NCBI GenBank assembly: GCA_001599595.1
Contig: BCHH01000001.1
Span: 2,389,837-2,453,836, forward strand
DNA: 64,000 bases
Direction: 5' to 3'
Source: Beverwykella pulmonaria
Taxonomy: Eukaryota > Ascomycota > Dothideomycetes > Pleosporales > Melanommataceae
The translations under genes and the position numbers were made by a program. Shown in pieces: positions 34,534-45,727 of this stretch. Each line of letters begins with the position of its first letter. Position 1 is the first letter of the stretch. The notes under the pieces are model-generated. The model was not told the origin of the DNA and did not search any database. It saw only the letters and a program-made list of their open reading frames with translations.

Positions 34534-35804
34534 ATGGCTACAACTGCAGAGAAGAAGAAAAAGGTGCACTCAAACGCCCAATCACCCTCTCATGGCGCAA
34601 CCCATCTAACACTCTCTAGCCAAGCGCGATACGTTCCATCCTCGCCGGCGCAACAGCAGGAGCCGTAGAAATATGTAATATCTCCCATATTGTCCCCCAC
34701 TCACACTTTGCTGACCTCAATTGCAGCAATAACATACCCCGCCGAATGTATATCCCTCCTAACCCTCCTCCGTTGTTGCATACCTGACCCTCCGCACCAG
34801 TCGCAAAAACAAGAACACAACTCAACAGACGGCTACCCGACGGAAAGAAGCTCCCCTGGCCCCCCTTCGGAAAACAGTGGTATGCAGGTTGCACAACGCT
34901 GATCATAGGGAACTCATTGAAAGCCGGGATACGTACGTCATAGCCCATGGAGAGGGACCGCGAGAGGAAGAACCTATGGGCTAATCCAAGTTGCAGGATT
35001 CGTCGCCTTTGACTTCTACAAATCGCTACTTGTCGACGCCAACGGTAAGGTTTCCGGGCCTGCAACCGTCGTAGCCGGCTTCGGCGCCGGCGCGACAGAG
35101 TCGCTGCTAGCAGTAACGCCCTTCGAGAGCATAAAGACACAACTGTACGCCTCCTCTCCCACTGTTTCTCACTCGATATTTGTATCCCCCAAACACAAGA
35201 GGTCCCGGCTCATGGGTTTGTAGAATCGACGACCGTAAAGCCGCAAAGCCGCGAATGCGCGGCTTCCTCCACGGCTCCGCGGTCATAGCCCGCGAGAAGG
35301 GGATCAGAGGGTTTTTCCAAGGCTTTATTCCTACGACCGCTCGACAGGCCGCCAATTCTGCGGTCAGATTCTCGAGTTATACCGCGCTGAAGCAGCTGGC
35401 GCAGAGTTATGTGGCGCCGGGCGAGAAGTTGGGTGCTGTGAGCACGTTTGGGTTGGGCGGGCTGGCTGGCGTAATTACGGTCTACACCACAATGCCAATC
35501 GATACAGTGAAGACGCGGTATGTATCCCCAATTCCTCCGCTCGCTAATGTCTCCTTTTTTAAAAAAAGGCTCATGCTAATATGACGTGGCGAATAGAATG
35601 CAGTCGATAGAAGCGCGCTCCATGTACAAGAACAGCTTCCAGTGCGCCGCCAAAATCTTCAGAGAAGAAGGCATCTTGACATTCTGGTCCGGCGCCGTCC
35701 CGCGATTAGGCCGTCTCATTCTCAGTGGTGGTATCGTCTTCACAATGTACGAGAAGTCCATGGAGTTCATGGACAAACTCGATCCTGAGGGGCGATACAT
35801 TTGA
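34534..35804 (+). CDS. CTP1: Mitochondrial citrate (tricarboxylate) carrier
   Basis: CDS join(34534..34563,34620..34674,34727..34747,34801..34932,34997..35144,35224..35517,35597..35804), 295 residues (yeast Ctp1 has 299). It exchanges matrix citrate for cytosolic tricarboxylates or malate across the inner membrane and so feeds cytosolic acetyl-CoA. Three mitochondrial-carrier repeats each show the Px[DE]xx[KR] signature: YPAEFAKTRTQLNRR, TPFESIKTQLIDDRK and MPIDTVKTRMQSIEA. Other blocks are RSILAGATAGAVEISITYPA, RGFLHGSAVIAREKGIRGFF and GFIPTTARQAANSAVRFSSY. It has seven exons, two of them very short (30 and 21 nt), and each junction reconstructs conserved carrier sequence. The donors and acceptors are canonical. 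Confidence 0.96.
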
Positions 35805-36153
35805 TGTATATCTCTCATTTAGGTTTCATTTCATATCCTTTAACTGCTCACGGCACAAATCAGGCGCAAAAGACGGGAAGGATATAGAACAAACGGGCGA
35901 TGGAGGTAATGTAAGAATATCGTATATTATGGAAGAAACAATCGTTGGCGAATAATAAGCAAACGGGAACACAAATACCACAATAGCCTCTAAGGTCTTT
36001 ACCTCGGGCATACGTTCATATGAAGGCATCGCAGCTCACGAAATATTGTGTAGAAAATGACTTCTATATTCACTAACAGAGAGTAAGAACTTGATAAACA
36101 CCCGTGGCACACTAATTACAGACATATACCCTGTTACTTACTCTAGATTATTC
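35805..36153. other. Intergenic, convergent CTP1 and Zn2Cys6-gene 3' ends
   Basis: About 350 bp of AT-rich sequence between two convergent stop codons. No gene or clear terminator structure seen. Confidence 0.5.
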
Positions 36154-38903
36154 TTATTGCAGTCCACTTCCAGCTTGCGGCCACTGCAGCTCACTCGGCG
36201 AGAACTGCGGGAATGTGAACGGCGGGATCATGATACTGCCCGCCGACATCTCGGCGCCGCCAAACAGTTGCTCCCATTCATTCTGTTCACACAAGAAGTT
36301 AGTCACGATCCGAATCTCAAGCAACTAAAAAAAAAAAAGCGTACGCAAGGGATACGTACCCAGTCAATATCAGGGATGACATCCATCGGACTGCCCCCTG
36401 TCGCACCCACATTCGGCGCAGTCCCACTCGACCCATCACTCGGCCCAGGACTCAAACTCTGCGATATTACACCCGGTGGTGGTCCTGCGGGTGCAAAACC
36501 GCCGAAGTTATACGCTTCAGTGCCGTTCGAGCTCGTGCTTGGCCCCTGCACTGGGGGCACAACTTCCATAGACACGAATTCGAGATCGGCAATGGCACCT
36601 AGACGGCCCACGAACCGAGTGTTCAGAGCTTGACCTGGGATGTTACTGCTATCCACAGCCGTGAAGCCGCCGACGCCAGATACGTCCGAGGCACTGCGGT
36701 CGCGCTCGTGCTCGCGGTTCTCAGACTCGCTCTCCCGGTGTGCGCTCTTTTTTTGGTAAATCCGTACACCTGGCGCTGGCATATTCGTTGGTGCGCGTGT
36801 CCGACGCAGGGTTTGAAATATGCTCGTTCTATCGACGAGCTCTTCGAGGATGAAGCGAGATTTTTCAAATCCGACGAGACCGGCAGGTAGATCGAAGACG
36901 TAGTCTAAACACCTCCAGATCCGCGCTTCGACAGCTTCGTCGCGCTGGCCCGCGTACATCTCCGACAATAAGAGGAGAGAAGTATGGTACTGGTGCAGTG
37001 CGCCGACGTACCAAGACCAGCGGGCTAGTGCAGGCTGTTCTTCTATTGCCATGCTGTGCTCGAGGATCATGATGCATGTACTTATGAGAATCTGTCTGAG
37101 ACGCTCAGGCATGCGCAGGCGGTCTGAGCTCGCGAACTTCTGGAGCACCATGATGTACAATCTGTCGCTGAGAATGCCGTACATTTCCATAGCCACAACA
37201 TGCAGCGGCACGCTCTTGTTAAACATGGGGAGGTATGTTTTCTCCATTGCAGCTTTGAAGGCTTGGATGCGAGATAACAGAGATGTGAGCGTGACTTTCT
37301 TTTTCTCGAGCTTCGGTCGCTCGATCCAGAGAAGGCGGTGCATTTCGTAGCATTCAGCCCGCATCCGTGTAATTGTCATATCGGTGAAGTACGTCTGGTC
37401 CTTTGTTGGGGCTTCATCGCGCTCGAGGTCGACGTCGTCGACGTTGAGGGGAAACTTGGTGTCGTATTCCTCGCGCCGGATTTGGGGACGTGGGCCGGTC
37501 GCTTCGCAGGTACGAAGGTCAAGAAAACAGATTTGGTACCAGATTAGGCGTCGAACGTGGATTTCAACAGGAGAAGAGCTCCATTGTGACGGGTCCCGGT
37601 GTAGACCCATGCATTCGGCAAGTCGGATGACGGTACCTGTCAGAGCAGAGTGGGCGCGAGATACTTCGGCGCGGCAAAGCGGAATCTGATAGGATGGGTG
37701 TGAGTTGTGATCCACGGCGAGACGAGGAATTACGAAATGGCGTGATACAATGAGTTTTTGGTCGACTTACAAGGTACATAACGAAAGCCTGGAGCGTCTC
37801 CAGCTTCGTCGTCCGCAGGAAGTTGGCCCTGGCTAACGCAGACTCGGTCCCTTGCTTGAAATTGTCAACCAGACCCTGCTTATCGACAGCGAATTCTGTC
37901 AAAACTCTTTCTTCAGACATACTGATAATCGAGGATAGCAGGGCGGCGAAAACCACAGCCTGAAAAGATATGCGGGGTTCAACCCCATTGGAGATGTTAG
38001 TCCAAAATGTCTCATACTGCCTTTCAAAGGACGGACGATGCACCATTCGGGCTATGACGTGGACCGCCTCCCAGTAGTGAGCCATCAGTTTGTCGACTAG
38101 TACCTTTGAGGGGAGGTAGTTCATGAGGGTGGTTTTCTCGACACCAGGAGCAAAGAAGAAGCTCGAGGTTGGGGCTACATAGTCAGGTCCTGGTGCCATC
38201 CACGAGTTTTGCGTTTTCTGCGAGAAGGGGTTTCGTGTCTCTGTTGCAGGGACTTCCTTGAGGGCTTGTGCCAGCTGGGAGAGATGCCGAAAGTCAGGTT
38301 TTTGCATGAAGAGACGTTAATAAATTGACTTACTTCCTCAGAAAACCTTGGTCTTACAAAGCCCCCAATTCTTTCGTTGATCCTGAGCTTACCCATGGAG
38401 ATGCCGAGGTCGACGATATCGTCGTTGCCCTCGTCTTCATAGTACGCAGCGTCTTCGGTTGACAGCCGATTTGGCTCCAGATCCCTTGCATCTTCCTCCT
38501 CTTCCTCGCTGTGCGGACCTTCTTGGCCTGGCAGGGTCGGCGACCCTAATGATCCTATCGCGGACCCCGAGGCCGATTTCGAAGTACTGCTCCGAGCAAC
38601 ATCTTCCTCAAGAGTCCTTTCTAGCATGCCCATCTTTTCCTTGACCTCGGCGAGGCGTGCCTGGGCTTCGGGGTCCAGGCCGGGAGCTATGAAAACGCAT
38701 TGGCGTGAGAACTTGGTGCAGTTCAGACATGGCTGCTGCTTGTCGCACTTGAGCTTTCGGCGGCGACACTCCAGACACGACGTGATCAGGCGGTTGCGGC
38801 GCCGGATTCGTGGTTGTGAGTTGTGTGCCTTTTTCTCCGAAGCTGTGGGGAGTGTGGCTGAGGTTCCATGTGGAGAGGATGGCGTGGGGAAGAGATCAGC
38901 CAT
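36154..38903 (-). CDS. Zn2Cys6 binuclear-cluster transcription factor
   Basis: CDS complement(join(36154..36282,36360..37685,37771..38274,38334..38903)), 842 residues. The Zn(II)2Cys6 DNA-binding cluster is complete: C43, C46, C53, C59, C62 and C69 within SCLECRRRKLKC and PCLNCTKFSRQC. A linker with a short coiled coil (LAEVKEKMGMLERTLEEDVA) follows. The fungal-specific transcription factor ('middle homology') domain covers about residues 230-560, with LVDKLMAHYWEAVHVIARMV and AECMGLHRDPSQWSSSPVEI, and then VRRLIWYQICFLDLRTCEAT. The last exon adds NEWEQLFGGAEMSAGSIMIP and an aromatic/Pro-rich acidic end, a likely activation region. All three introns join in phase 0. The intron before the last exon carries a 12-A/T tract. 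The target pathway cannot be told from sequence; no cluster of metabolic genes is adjacent. Confidence 0.92.
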
Positions 38904-41900
38904 TCCGATCGATGCCGGAAATGAGTATGCTGCCGTACAGCGTATGCAATCCTATGCAATCCGTGTTATCGGCCGTACGTCGTGCGCAGGCCTGCGGTAA
39001 GGCGCTTACGGACGTAGGTAAGCGAAGAGTAAGAGTTCTATGCGAATCGGACGGCGACGGGAATAAATACAGTCGAGACGTCTATCTATATAAGGAGAAC
39101 GCTGTATCTTAGGTTTGCTCTCTGGCTGTTCAGCTCAGCGCCGCGTCCGGGAACAGTTGTTCGCCCTATCGTTGCGTGGTTGATGGCGGGGATGTTCGGA
39201 TGACACCTCGACTCTTGGGCCCAATCCAGGTCGACACTCAGCAATTCCAGGGTTCGTTTCTTTTTCGTTGCACAGCTTATGATCTTTTGATACAAGTCAG
39301 AGCCTCATTTCAATGGTGTAGATGGCGTTGTCCTGGGTATGTTGCTTGAAGTTTCGTTCGTCGTGTCCGTCGTCGCTCACCGCGCCCGCTCTTTCCCGAA
39401 GCGGGACGATGTTGCGAGGCTTGATGCTGTCGTTGATAGAGAAGGGGCCGCTCGGTCTATCTTTGTCAGCCATCGGACCGCTGACTACGAGATGCTTCAA
39501 AAAGCCTCTCCTCACATTAAGTCGTTCGCTGGTGTTTCTGAGCTCCGGTCTCGTCGAGATGTTTTCACCCCCAAGGTTAAATTGCGAGGTCGAGAACATA
39601 ACACACCTCGTATCTCTACGCATCCCCATGTGTCCCCTTTGTTATTCTCCTCCCGGCTATCCTCGCACGCGAGCGTCGTACCGATATCTCAGCATGAGGT
39701 CATGGGAGGTGTGCCTATCTCACGGGGCAGTTCAGTGTGCGAAACACACACGCCGGCGACTTTTCCTCTTTCTTCTCCGCATTCCGGTGTCGACTCCGCC
39801 GTCTGATTGATTTCTTTGATCGTGCAACTGATAGTGTTCCTGATTGTCATTTCCTGGCTTGAAGAATCTCGGGTGTTGGCCAAGACAGCTCGCGGGGATT
39901 CCGCTATTCCAGGTTGTAAGGCTGATTTATCCCCCCTCGCTTCTGACAAGGCCGATGCTGTGCTCAGAGTTGTTGCGAAACCAAGTTGGGCGACCATGTT
40001 GGTGAACCGGAATGCTGTTATGTCTCACTATGAGTCTAGCCTCCCTCTTTACGACATCGGATCCCTTCTGGAACATTGTGGGGATCGGTTCTTGTATGCT
40101 CCATAGCCTCCTGTTGCAGTACCCGCAATTTCATTTAACGGAAATATTGACTTGGAATCCCCGCTGCGGGTAGGTTCGATAATTTCAACAGCGCTTGATA
40201 TCGAGCCGCTAGATGCAAGGTTTCAGTCCGGATCGAGAAGCGGGTCCATGGAGTGTCCTTAGGTACCAATTGTCCCACAATAGCCCGGCACTCAAGCAGA
40301 ATCACAGGGGACAGCGATATACGTTCAATGTGGGCTATAATCATGCAGATACCTGCGGCTAAATGATAGGGTATTGGTTGCTCAAGATACACTAGATGCA
40401 CAAGGTGAGTCCGCAGTTGTATCACTAATGTGGCAATTCATTTATCTCCCCTTCTCTTTCCTATTTTACAATCCTATTTTAAAATCCTAGTTCAGTAATC
40501 AAACTCGTCTTTCGAGAGGGACTGAGGATCCGGAACGTGCAGTCTGCCTATCACTCATTAGGAGAGACTCTTCTTCCCTTCCAAGCGTTCTTGCAGGCCC
40601 CGCGTCAACAAGCTCTTCTGACTTTTTGGAGTCTCTGAACCGAAGGAAATGTATGTGCTTTTGCTATCCAAGACCAATTTTTCCGGATCGAGACGTTTTC
40701 CCTAGATTTTAACACGCGTCTCAGGATCGTAGCAGGGGACTGCTAGAACACCTTCTAAACTTTTCGTCCATACTTCATTAGAATTTCGAATTGCAAAAAA
40801 TTAATTTAGGAGCCAAACTATCAAGGAGTGTCCAAGCTGCAGGAGATAGGCTGTGGAAAGCTAGGCTAGCCATCAGAGTTCAAACACTCCCTCATTGCCT
40901 CGACTTTCGCTCCTTGGTGCCTTGCGAAGGCCGTCTAAGTTTGAAGGCCCGACGAAAATGATTCACGGCACCATTTTCGCCATATCAGTCTGTCGAAACT
41001 GAGTCCAAATGACGAGAGACAATATGGTGGCAGTGCATCCCTCTGGCCTGCAAATAGAGATGCAAGCTAGCCCTCAATCATGGAACCTTTGAGGCCATCC
41101 CTAGGCAGTTCCAACAACCATAGAGTAAGCATTAGTTATATGCTTTGGATCTTTGGTATCGTAAATGATCTAAGAAAAGCTACGGACAAATAATAGCCAG
41201 TCATCCGCGCATCCTCCTTCGTTCACTCCAGTGAAGCTTTGCACTGGCTGTCAGTTCAAATCACGCTAGCTTCTAGCGACTTTATTCTATTTACGCCGCT
41301 CTGCTCACGTGGTTGTGAGTGTAGTTACCACACCTGGAGTAGAAGATATCAGCTCTGTAGTTCAGGTTTCTTATATGATTCTGGAAAGAAGTATTGCAAC
41401 ATGCAGCATTCTATGCGAGCTTGGGGAGAACTACTGACGAACCCCTATCTTCGAGTAGCTCTCATCTGAGAGGGTTGTTAAGTGTCTTGAGTGACCTAAG
41501 TGTCGCTCCAAATCTTATGCTATCGTCCTTGGTATACAGGTGAGATATGGTCATGTTCATCTCCGAACACAAGACTGTTCGCAGTGCTGGTAGCGTGAAT
41601 ACACTTCAACTGTTTATCTACAGTAAGCGACTGAATCAACCTATAATTTGTCAATATTTTGAGTTAACAGCAATGCTTTCTCGCTTTCTTAGCAGGAAGT
41701 GTATTGAACGTAAATACAGGTCTTGTCCGAACGCGGTATACGCTTAGGGATGGTGTTAGTTCTGAGAGGGTTGCAAGAATTGGCATACCCCCTGGCAGCC
41801 TCCCTCTCGGTTCACTCCTTCCTTTCCATTGAGTCGCATCACAAATTCTCCGCTATGGGTTTGTCATCACCATCCTGTCTCTGAACACTGCTATGTAATT

Positions 41901-42094
41901 ACCTGTTTCCATATTCGGATTAAGTGAGGCCCCACCTCTAGAAGCGGGGTAGTTCTGCAGTGTCTCGCCTCAAATTTCGTACAACAAATGCTCCTGCTGC
42001 AACACATAAGAACTCTCAACCGCATGTGCTTTTGAATCCATCAAGCCGATTACACAGCTTCTTGGAAACTATCCATCATCTCCGGATTTGCATC
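38904..42094. other. Gene-poor 3.2-kb stretch
   Basis: No gene supported. On the + strand 39339-40106 contains two successive open frames with locally protein-like text (HRTADYEMLQKASPHIKSFA), and on the - strand 40135-40425 there is a 96-residue frame. Neither has a recognised domain or consistent splicing. They could be relics of one decayed gene. Confidence 0.35.
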
Positions 42095-42837
42095 ATGTCT
42101 GAGCCAGTCACAGAAGTCGTCCAACTCCCTCTGGCAACTGGAATCGACATCTCAACGGGGGAGCACCAAAAATCATGGAATGAGGGTCTCAAAACGGTAG
42201 CTTCGCAGCCGGGATGTATAGCCGTTTATTGGGGCCGCCGAGTCGAGAATCCAGAGATCGTGCATATGGTTGTCGGTACGTGAACCTACATTCTTTCACA
42301 TATGTATCCCATCAAATCCTCTCGCACTAACCATCTCAAACAACAGACTGGGAAAATCTCGCCGCGCACAAAACCTTCGAAGCGCAACCCTACTACGGCC
42401 CCTTTTTAGAGAATATAACCCCACTCCTCGCTTCCCCCCCACAAATCTTCCATATCGCCCTCCCCCCCAGCACGCCCTTTTCTCATCCCGCCTCTGCACC
42501 CGTTACTGAATGCATCAATCTATACTTCCCCTCCACTTACTCCCCTGACAATTACATCCCCAACTTCAACCTCTTCCGGGACCGCGCCCTCGAGCACGGA
42601 AAGGAAGTCCAGGGCATCGCAGGCGCATGGAGTATTGAAAAGGTGAAGCATGAGGGTGTGTGGAAGGAGGAAAATGGCGAAGAGGGAAACAGTTTTGCAG
42701 TGTTTATTGGGTGGCCGAGCGTCGAGGCACATATGCAATTTAGACAGACAGACGAGTTTAAAGTGGTTATTCCGCCGTTGAGGGATGGGCCGAAAGGAAT
42801 CGAGGTCTGGCATGTGGAGTTCCAGAAGGTTGTGTAG
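42095..42837 (+). CDS. Dimeric alpha/beta-barrel (ABM/EthD-like) protein
   Basis: CDS join(42095..42275,42347..42837), 223 residues. The layout is two ferredoxin-like halves. The first has VASQPGCIAVYWGRRVENPE, then MVVGDWENLAAHKTFEAQPY and the repeat unit ends near ALPPSTPFSHP. The second has FRDRALEHGKEVQGIAGAWS and SFAVFIGWPSVEAHMQFRQT and ends with GIEVWHVEFQKVV. The pattern 'hydrophobic strand, W/D-x-x-x-x-H-x-x-F, helix' matches antibiotic-biosynthesis-monooxygenase-like proteins. These act as small stress or secondary-metabolite proteins, and the substrate cannot be inferred here. The single intron is canonical (GTACGT, CTAACC, AACAG) and joins in phase 1. It stands alone, with gene-poor sequence on both sides. 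Confidence 0.8.
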
Positions 42838-44880
42838 GGGGTTGCAGGAGGAGGAGGAGGTATGTTCTGAAGTCTGGGAGAGGATGATACCGAGTAGATT
42901 GTATGGCGCAGTTTGTTCTCGACGTACTTGCCCACACTTCTCATAGTCTGCTGCGGGTTCCTCGCGATTTATGCGTGATTTTTCCTTGTTCGCGCTACGC
43001 GAGTCGTTGGTCTTGAGAACGATCGGAAACGTGTTTCTAGTTGCAAATTCTCAAGAGTTAATATTCGTGCACAAGAATAAAGATCGGGACTCGATACTGC
43101 AGGGTGGGAGATGGATTTAAGGGTGATTCAACTTTGGGTAAGTGAGATGATATATGAGTTGATGAAGGGGACAAGCTATGTCATAGGCTTTGTTATTGGA
43201 CCGTGCTGAAGAGGTGTTAGGAAAGGGATATATGCTCTCTGCTTATAATTTTGTGGGAAATGGTTGTTTTGGGGCGAGTAAAGCTGTAAGATATGGATAA
43301 ATCCACGCGCATATTTGTCTCATGGGACCACTATAAAGAGACCGAAAGAATTAACCTCCACTCGCAAGTTTCTGCAAGAGTTTAGCAAACTTGGATGCAG
43401 TGTAACGTCGGCCTAGCTCGCACATCCCTTACGCATTGGATCCAAAGCTCTTCATCAGCGAAAATCCATGGTCTTCTCTACCTTTACATAAATCAATGAA
43501 TCAGCAAGACACTTTGTCTGGACCACGAGAGGTTCTCGACGGGCGCCTATCACCGCTTATCAGCTTATTAGTAAACCCTCAATTGACCTCCTCAGAAGAG
43601 GTTCTGGATACGATAATCCTCATCTACTCACACCTACCTCCCTGAAACCTACTAGCCTTTCCTGCTGGCATAGACAACGCGATAGCTCTATACAGACTTG
43701 ATTAAACATACCACATCACCTTCGGTGGGCCCATCCATTTCTCTGTTCTTTGGGGATCTGCTAGGTGAATGCGAAATCTGTGGTCCTGGAGCTTCCCTGT
43801 ATATGGCACGACTCGACTTGCGAAGACTGATATGTTGCCTGCGAATGCTCTCTCGCACTGTGCACAAATGAGATCCAATACCACGCAGCATAGATGTTGT
43901 TACCTTCAACTGTCTACTTGCATTGCCAGACTTGCTTCTTATGTCAGCGAAACCAGCATTTCCCCGAAAAAGCATCTACAAGTATGTCGATTTCACAATA
44001 ACAGTGGCCTTAAAAGTCATTGATAGCTATCTCTAACTTTGAGTGCACACAGGCTTTTGGTTCGTGACGAGAACGTGTGAAGTCCCATTGGATTTTTCTC
44101 TTCTAATTCAAGGATTGTGCATACAAGCACAGTTGGACCTACCTTTCCCATCCCAAGGCCATGTTTTAGAAACTGCGGGCATAGCTAGCAGCATGCAGTG
44201 ACTATTTTCATGCTGTACGATCCATATAATTACACGTACGCAGATAACTGTTCATGTTTGTGCATGCTTTTGCATGCATCCAAAAACTTAAGCGAAGGTT
44301 AACTCTCCCGTATGCTCCTGGCCCAGCACAGCATACTTCATTTCTCGCCCTGTTTCATTTCAACCCAACCCCATCCCTATGCCACCTCCTAACCCCCCGA
44401 CCATGCCCTCAGCACAGGGCCCCCCAAAACCTAAACATTGTGCCGAAATAATGTCTGCGCCACACTCCCATTCTCCAACAAAGAAACCGCAATCCTATTG
44501 AAATCATCTGATTCACCTTATCCAGCTCCCCTCCAAAACACTTTCTCAAACAAAGAATTGTCTGCTCGACATTTTTCGTTGCATTCTCAGCATTGTGCTA
44601 TGCATGACGTTGTTCGCTTCCGTGTTCTTGATGGCTTGTTACGTTTCCACATTCGGCGCGTTGAGCAAAAACGCCAAGGACAATAGGTATATAATGCGGA
44701 ACTCCATTATTACGGTGGAAGACTTAGTTTTCTCCCTTTACCCTTACTCCATGAGCAATTTCTTGTCCAATTTGATTTGATCGAAGGAAGGCCATCTGTT
44801 ACCTGTACAATACGATAGCTTTCGACGTTTTTTAGCCATCACAAATACCATCGTTTCACTTCACTTCACTAAACCAACGA
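42838..44880. other. Gene-poor stretch
   Basis: No gene supported. Short open frames only, none with recognisable similarity, signal peptide plus splice signals, or domain. Confidence 0.35.
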
Positions 44881-45259
44881 CATGGCTCCCAAGAAAGCCG
44901 GCGCCAACTCTTTCGCGCCGCTCTCAAACTAGGTTCGCGTAAGTCACTCTTCCGCCAGTCCCCACTGTCTTTATCCCCTCAACTAACTCATCCCCAGACC
45001 ACCCCGTGCGGCAACCCCGCAGGCCCCACCCTACGCAAATCGTCGCCGATACCCTATAAAGAAGCCACGCTCGTAAATTTATAGGCAGCAAAAAGCGCCG
45101 GCGGCACAAAAAAAGCTAAAAAAATACACTGCTAGAAAGATCGAAATGGGCCGTGTGACCAAGAACCCACGGAAACACTGTGTCAAGGTTAAGCAGATCT
45201 CACCTTTGGTCAATAAGTCCAGCGGGGGTCCGTGGAAGTTCAAGACGTCGGAAAAGTGA
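44881..45259 (+). pseudogene. Decayed small basic-protein gene
   Basis: ATG at 44881 begins MAPKKAGANSFAPLSN then a stop; one base out of phase the text reads FRAALKLGSR. A canonical intron-like segment follows (GTAAGT at 44939, CTAAC, CCCAG near 44998). The 3' part (about 45077-45259) is open and Lys-rich, reading QKKLKKYTARKIEMGRVTKN and ending SGGPWKFKTSEK then TGA. The parts suggest one small basic protein, interrupted by a frameshift and stops. No family is recognised. A real gene with different splicing cannot be excluded. Confidence 0.3.
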
Positions 45260-45727
45260 GATTGTATTAACAAGGTTCTACTCTATAGTTTTCCATTGCA
45301 GATCCTACATTAACTTGTAACGTAATTCTAAAGGACTCTAAGGCTTGATAAAAGCTCTTAGCTTATGTAGGTAAAGATTTACGTCTAGTAGTCCTGCCCA
45401 CTGTCTTTAGAATTGGTGTTATACATCCGAAAGTGTTTGACTTTAATTGAGTTGATTGAGTTGCTTGGGCTAGATAAATATATAAGGATCAGATAACGCA
45501 CAGGCTCAGTTTGAGTCTAGGGATATTTGAACAATAATATGATGTATACGCGCAAAAGCAAGATTTGCAGTAAAATGCATTAGCCAATTGACTATAATAC
45601 GTCTAATATTCGTTGTGGTAATGACAGGAACCCGTTCTATCCGGCCTGAGCTGAAACCTATTGAAGGAACTCCTTGCAACGGATAGAACTCTCATATTCA
45701 ATCACTTTCCGGCTATATCCTTTCGAA
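45260..45727. other. 3' flank of the single-codon-exon gene
   Basis: AT-rich sequence with no open frame of note. It would carry the 3' untranslated region and poly(A) site of the gene on the - strand; I see no unambiguous AATAAA. Confidence 0.4.

Noticed and set aside
39339..40106. Two consecutive + strand frames that look partly coding
   Set aside because: No domain, no clean splice between them and an overlapping open frame in another phase; cannot be told from chance.
40135..40425. 96-residue - strand frame with alpha-helical look
   Set aside because: No recognised domain, no upstream exon or start context.
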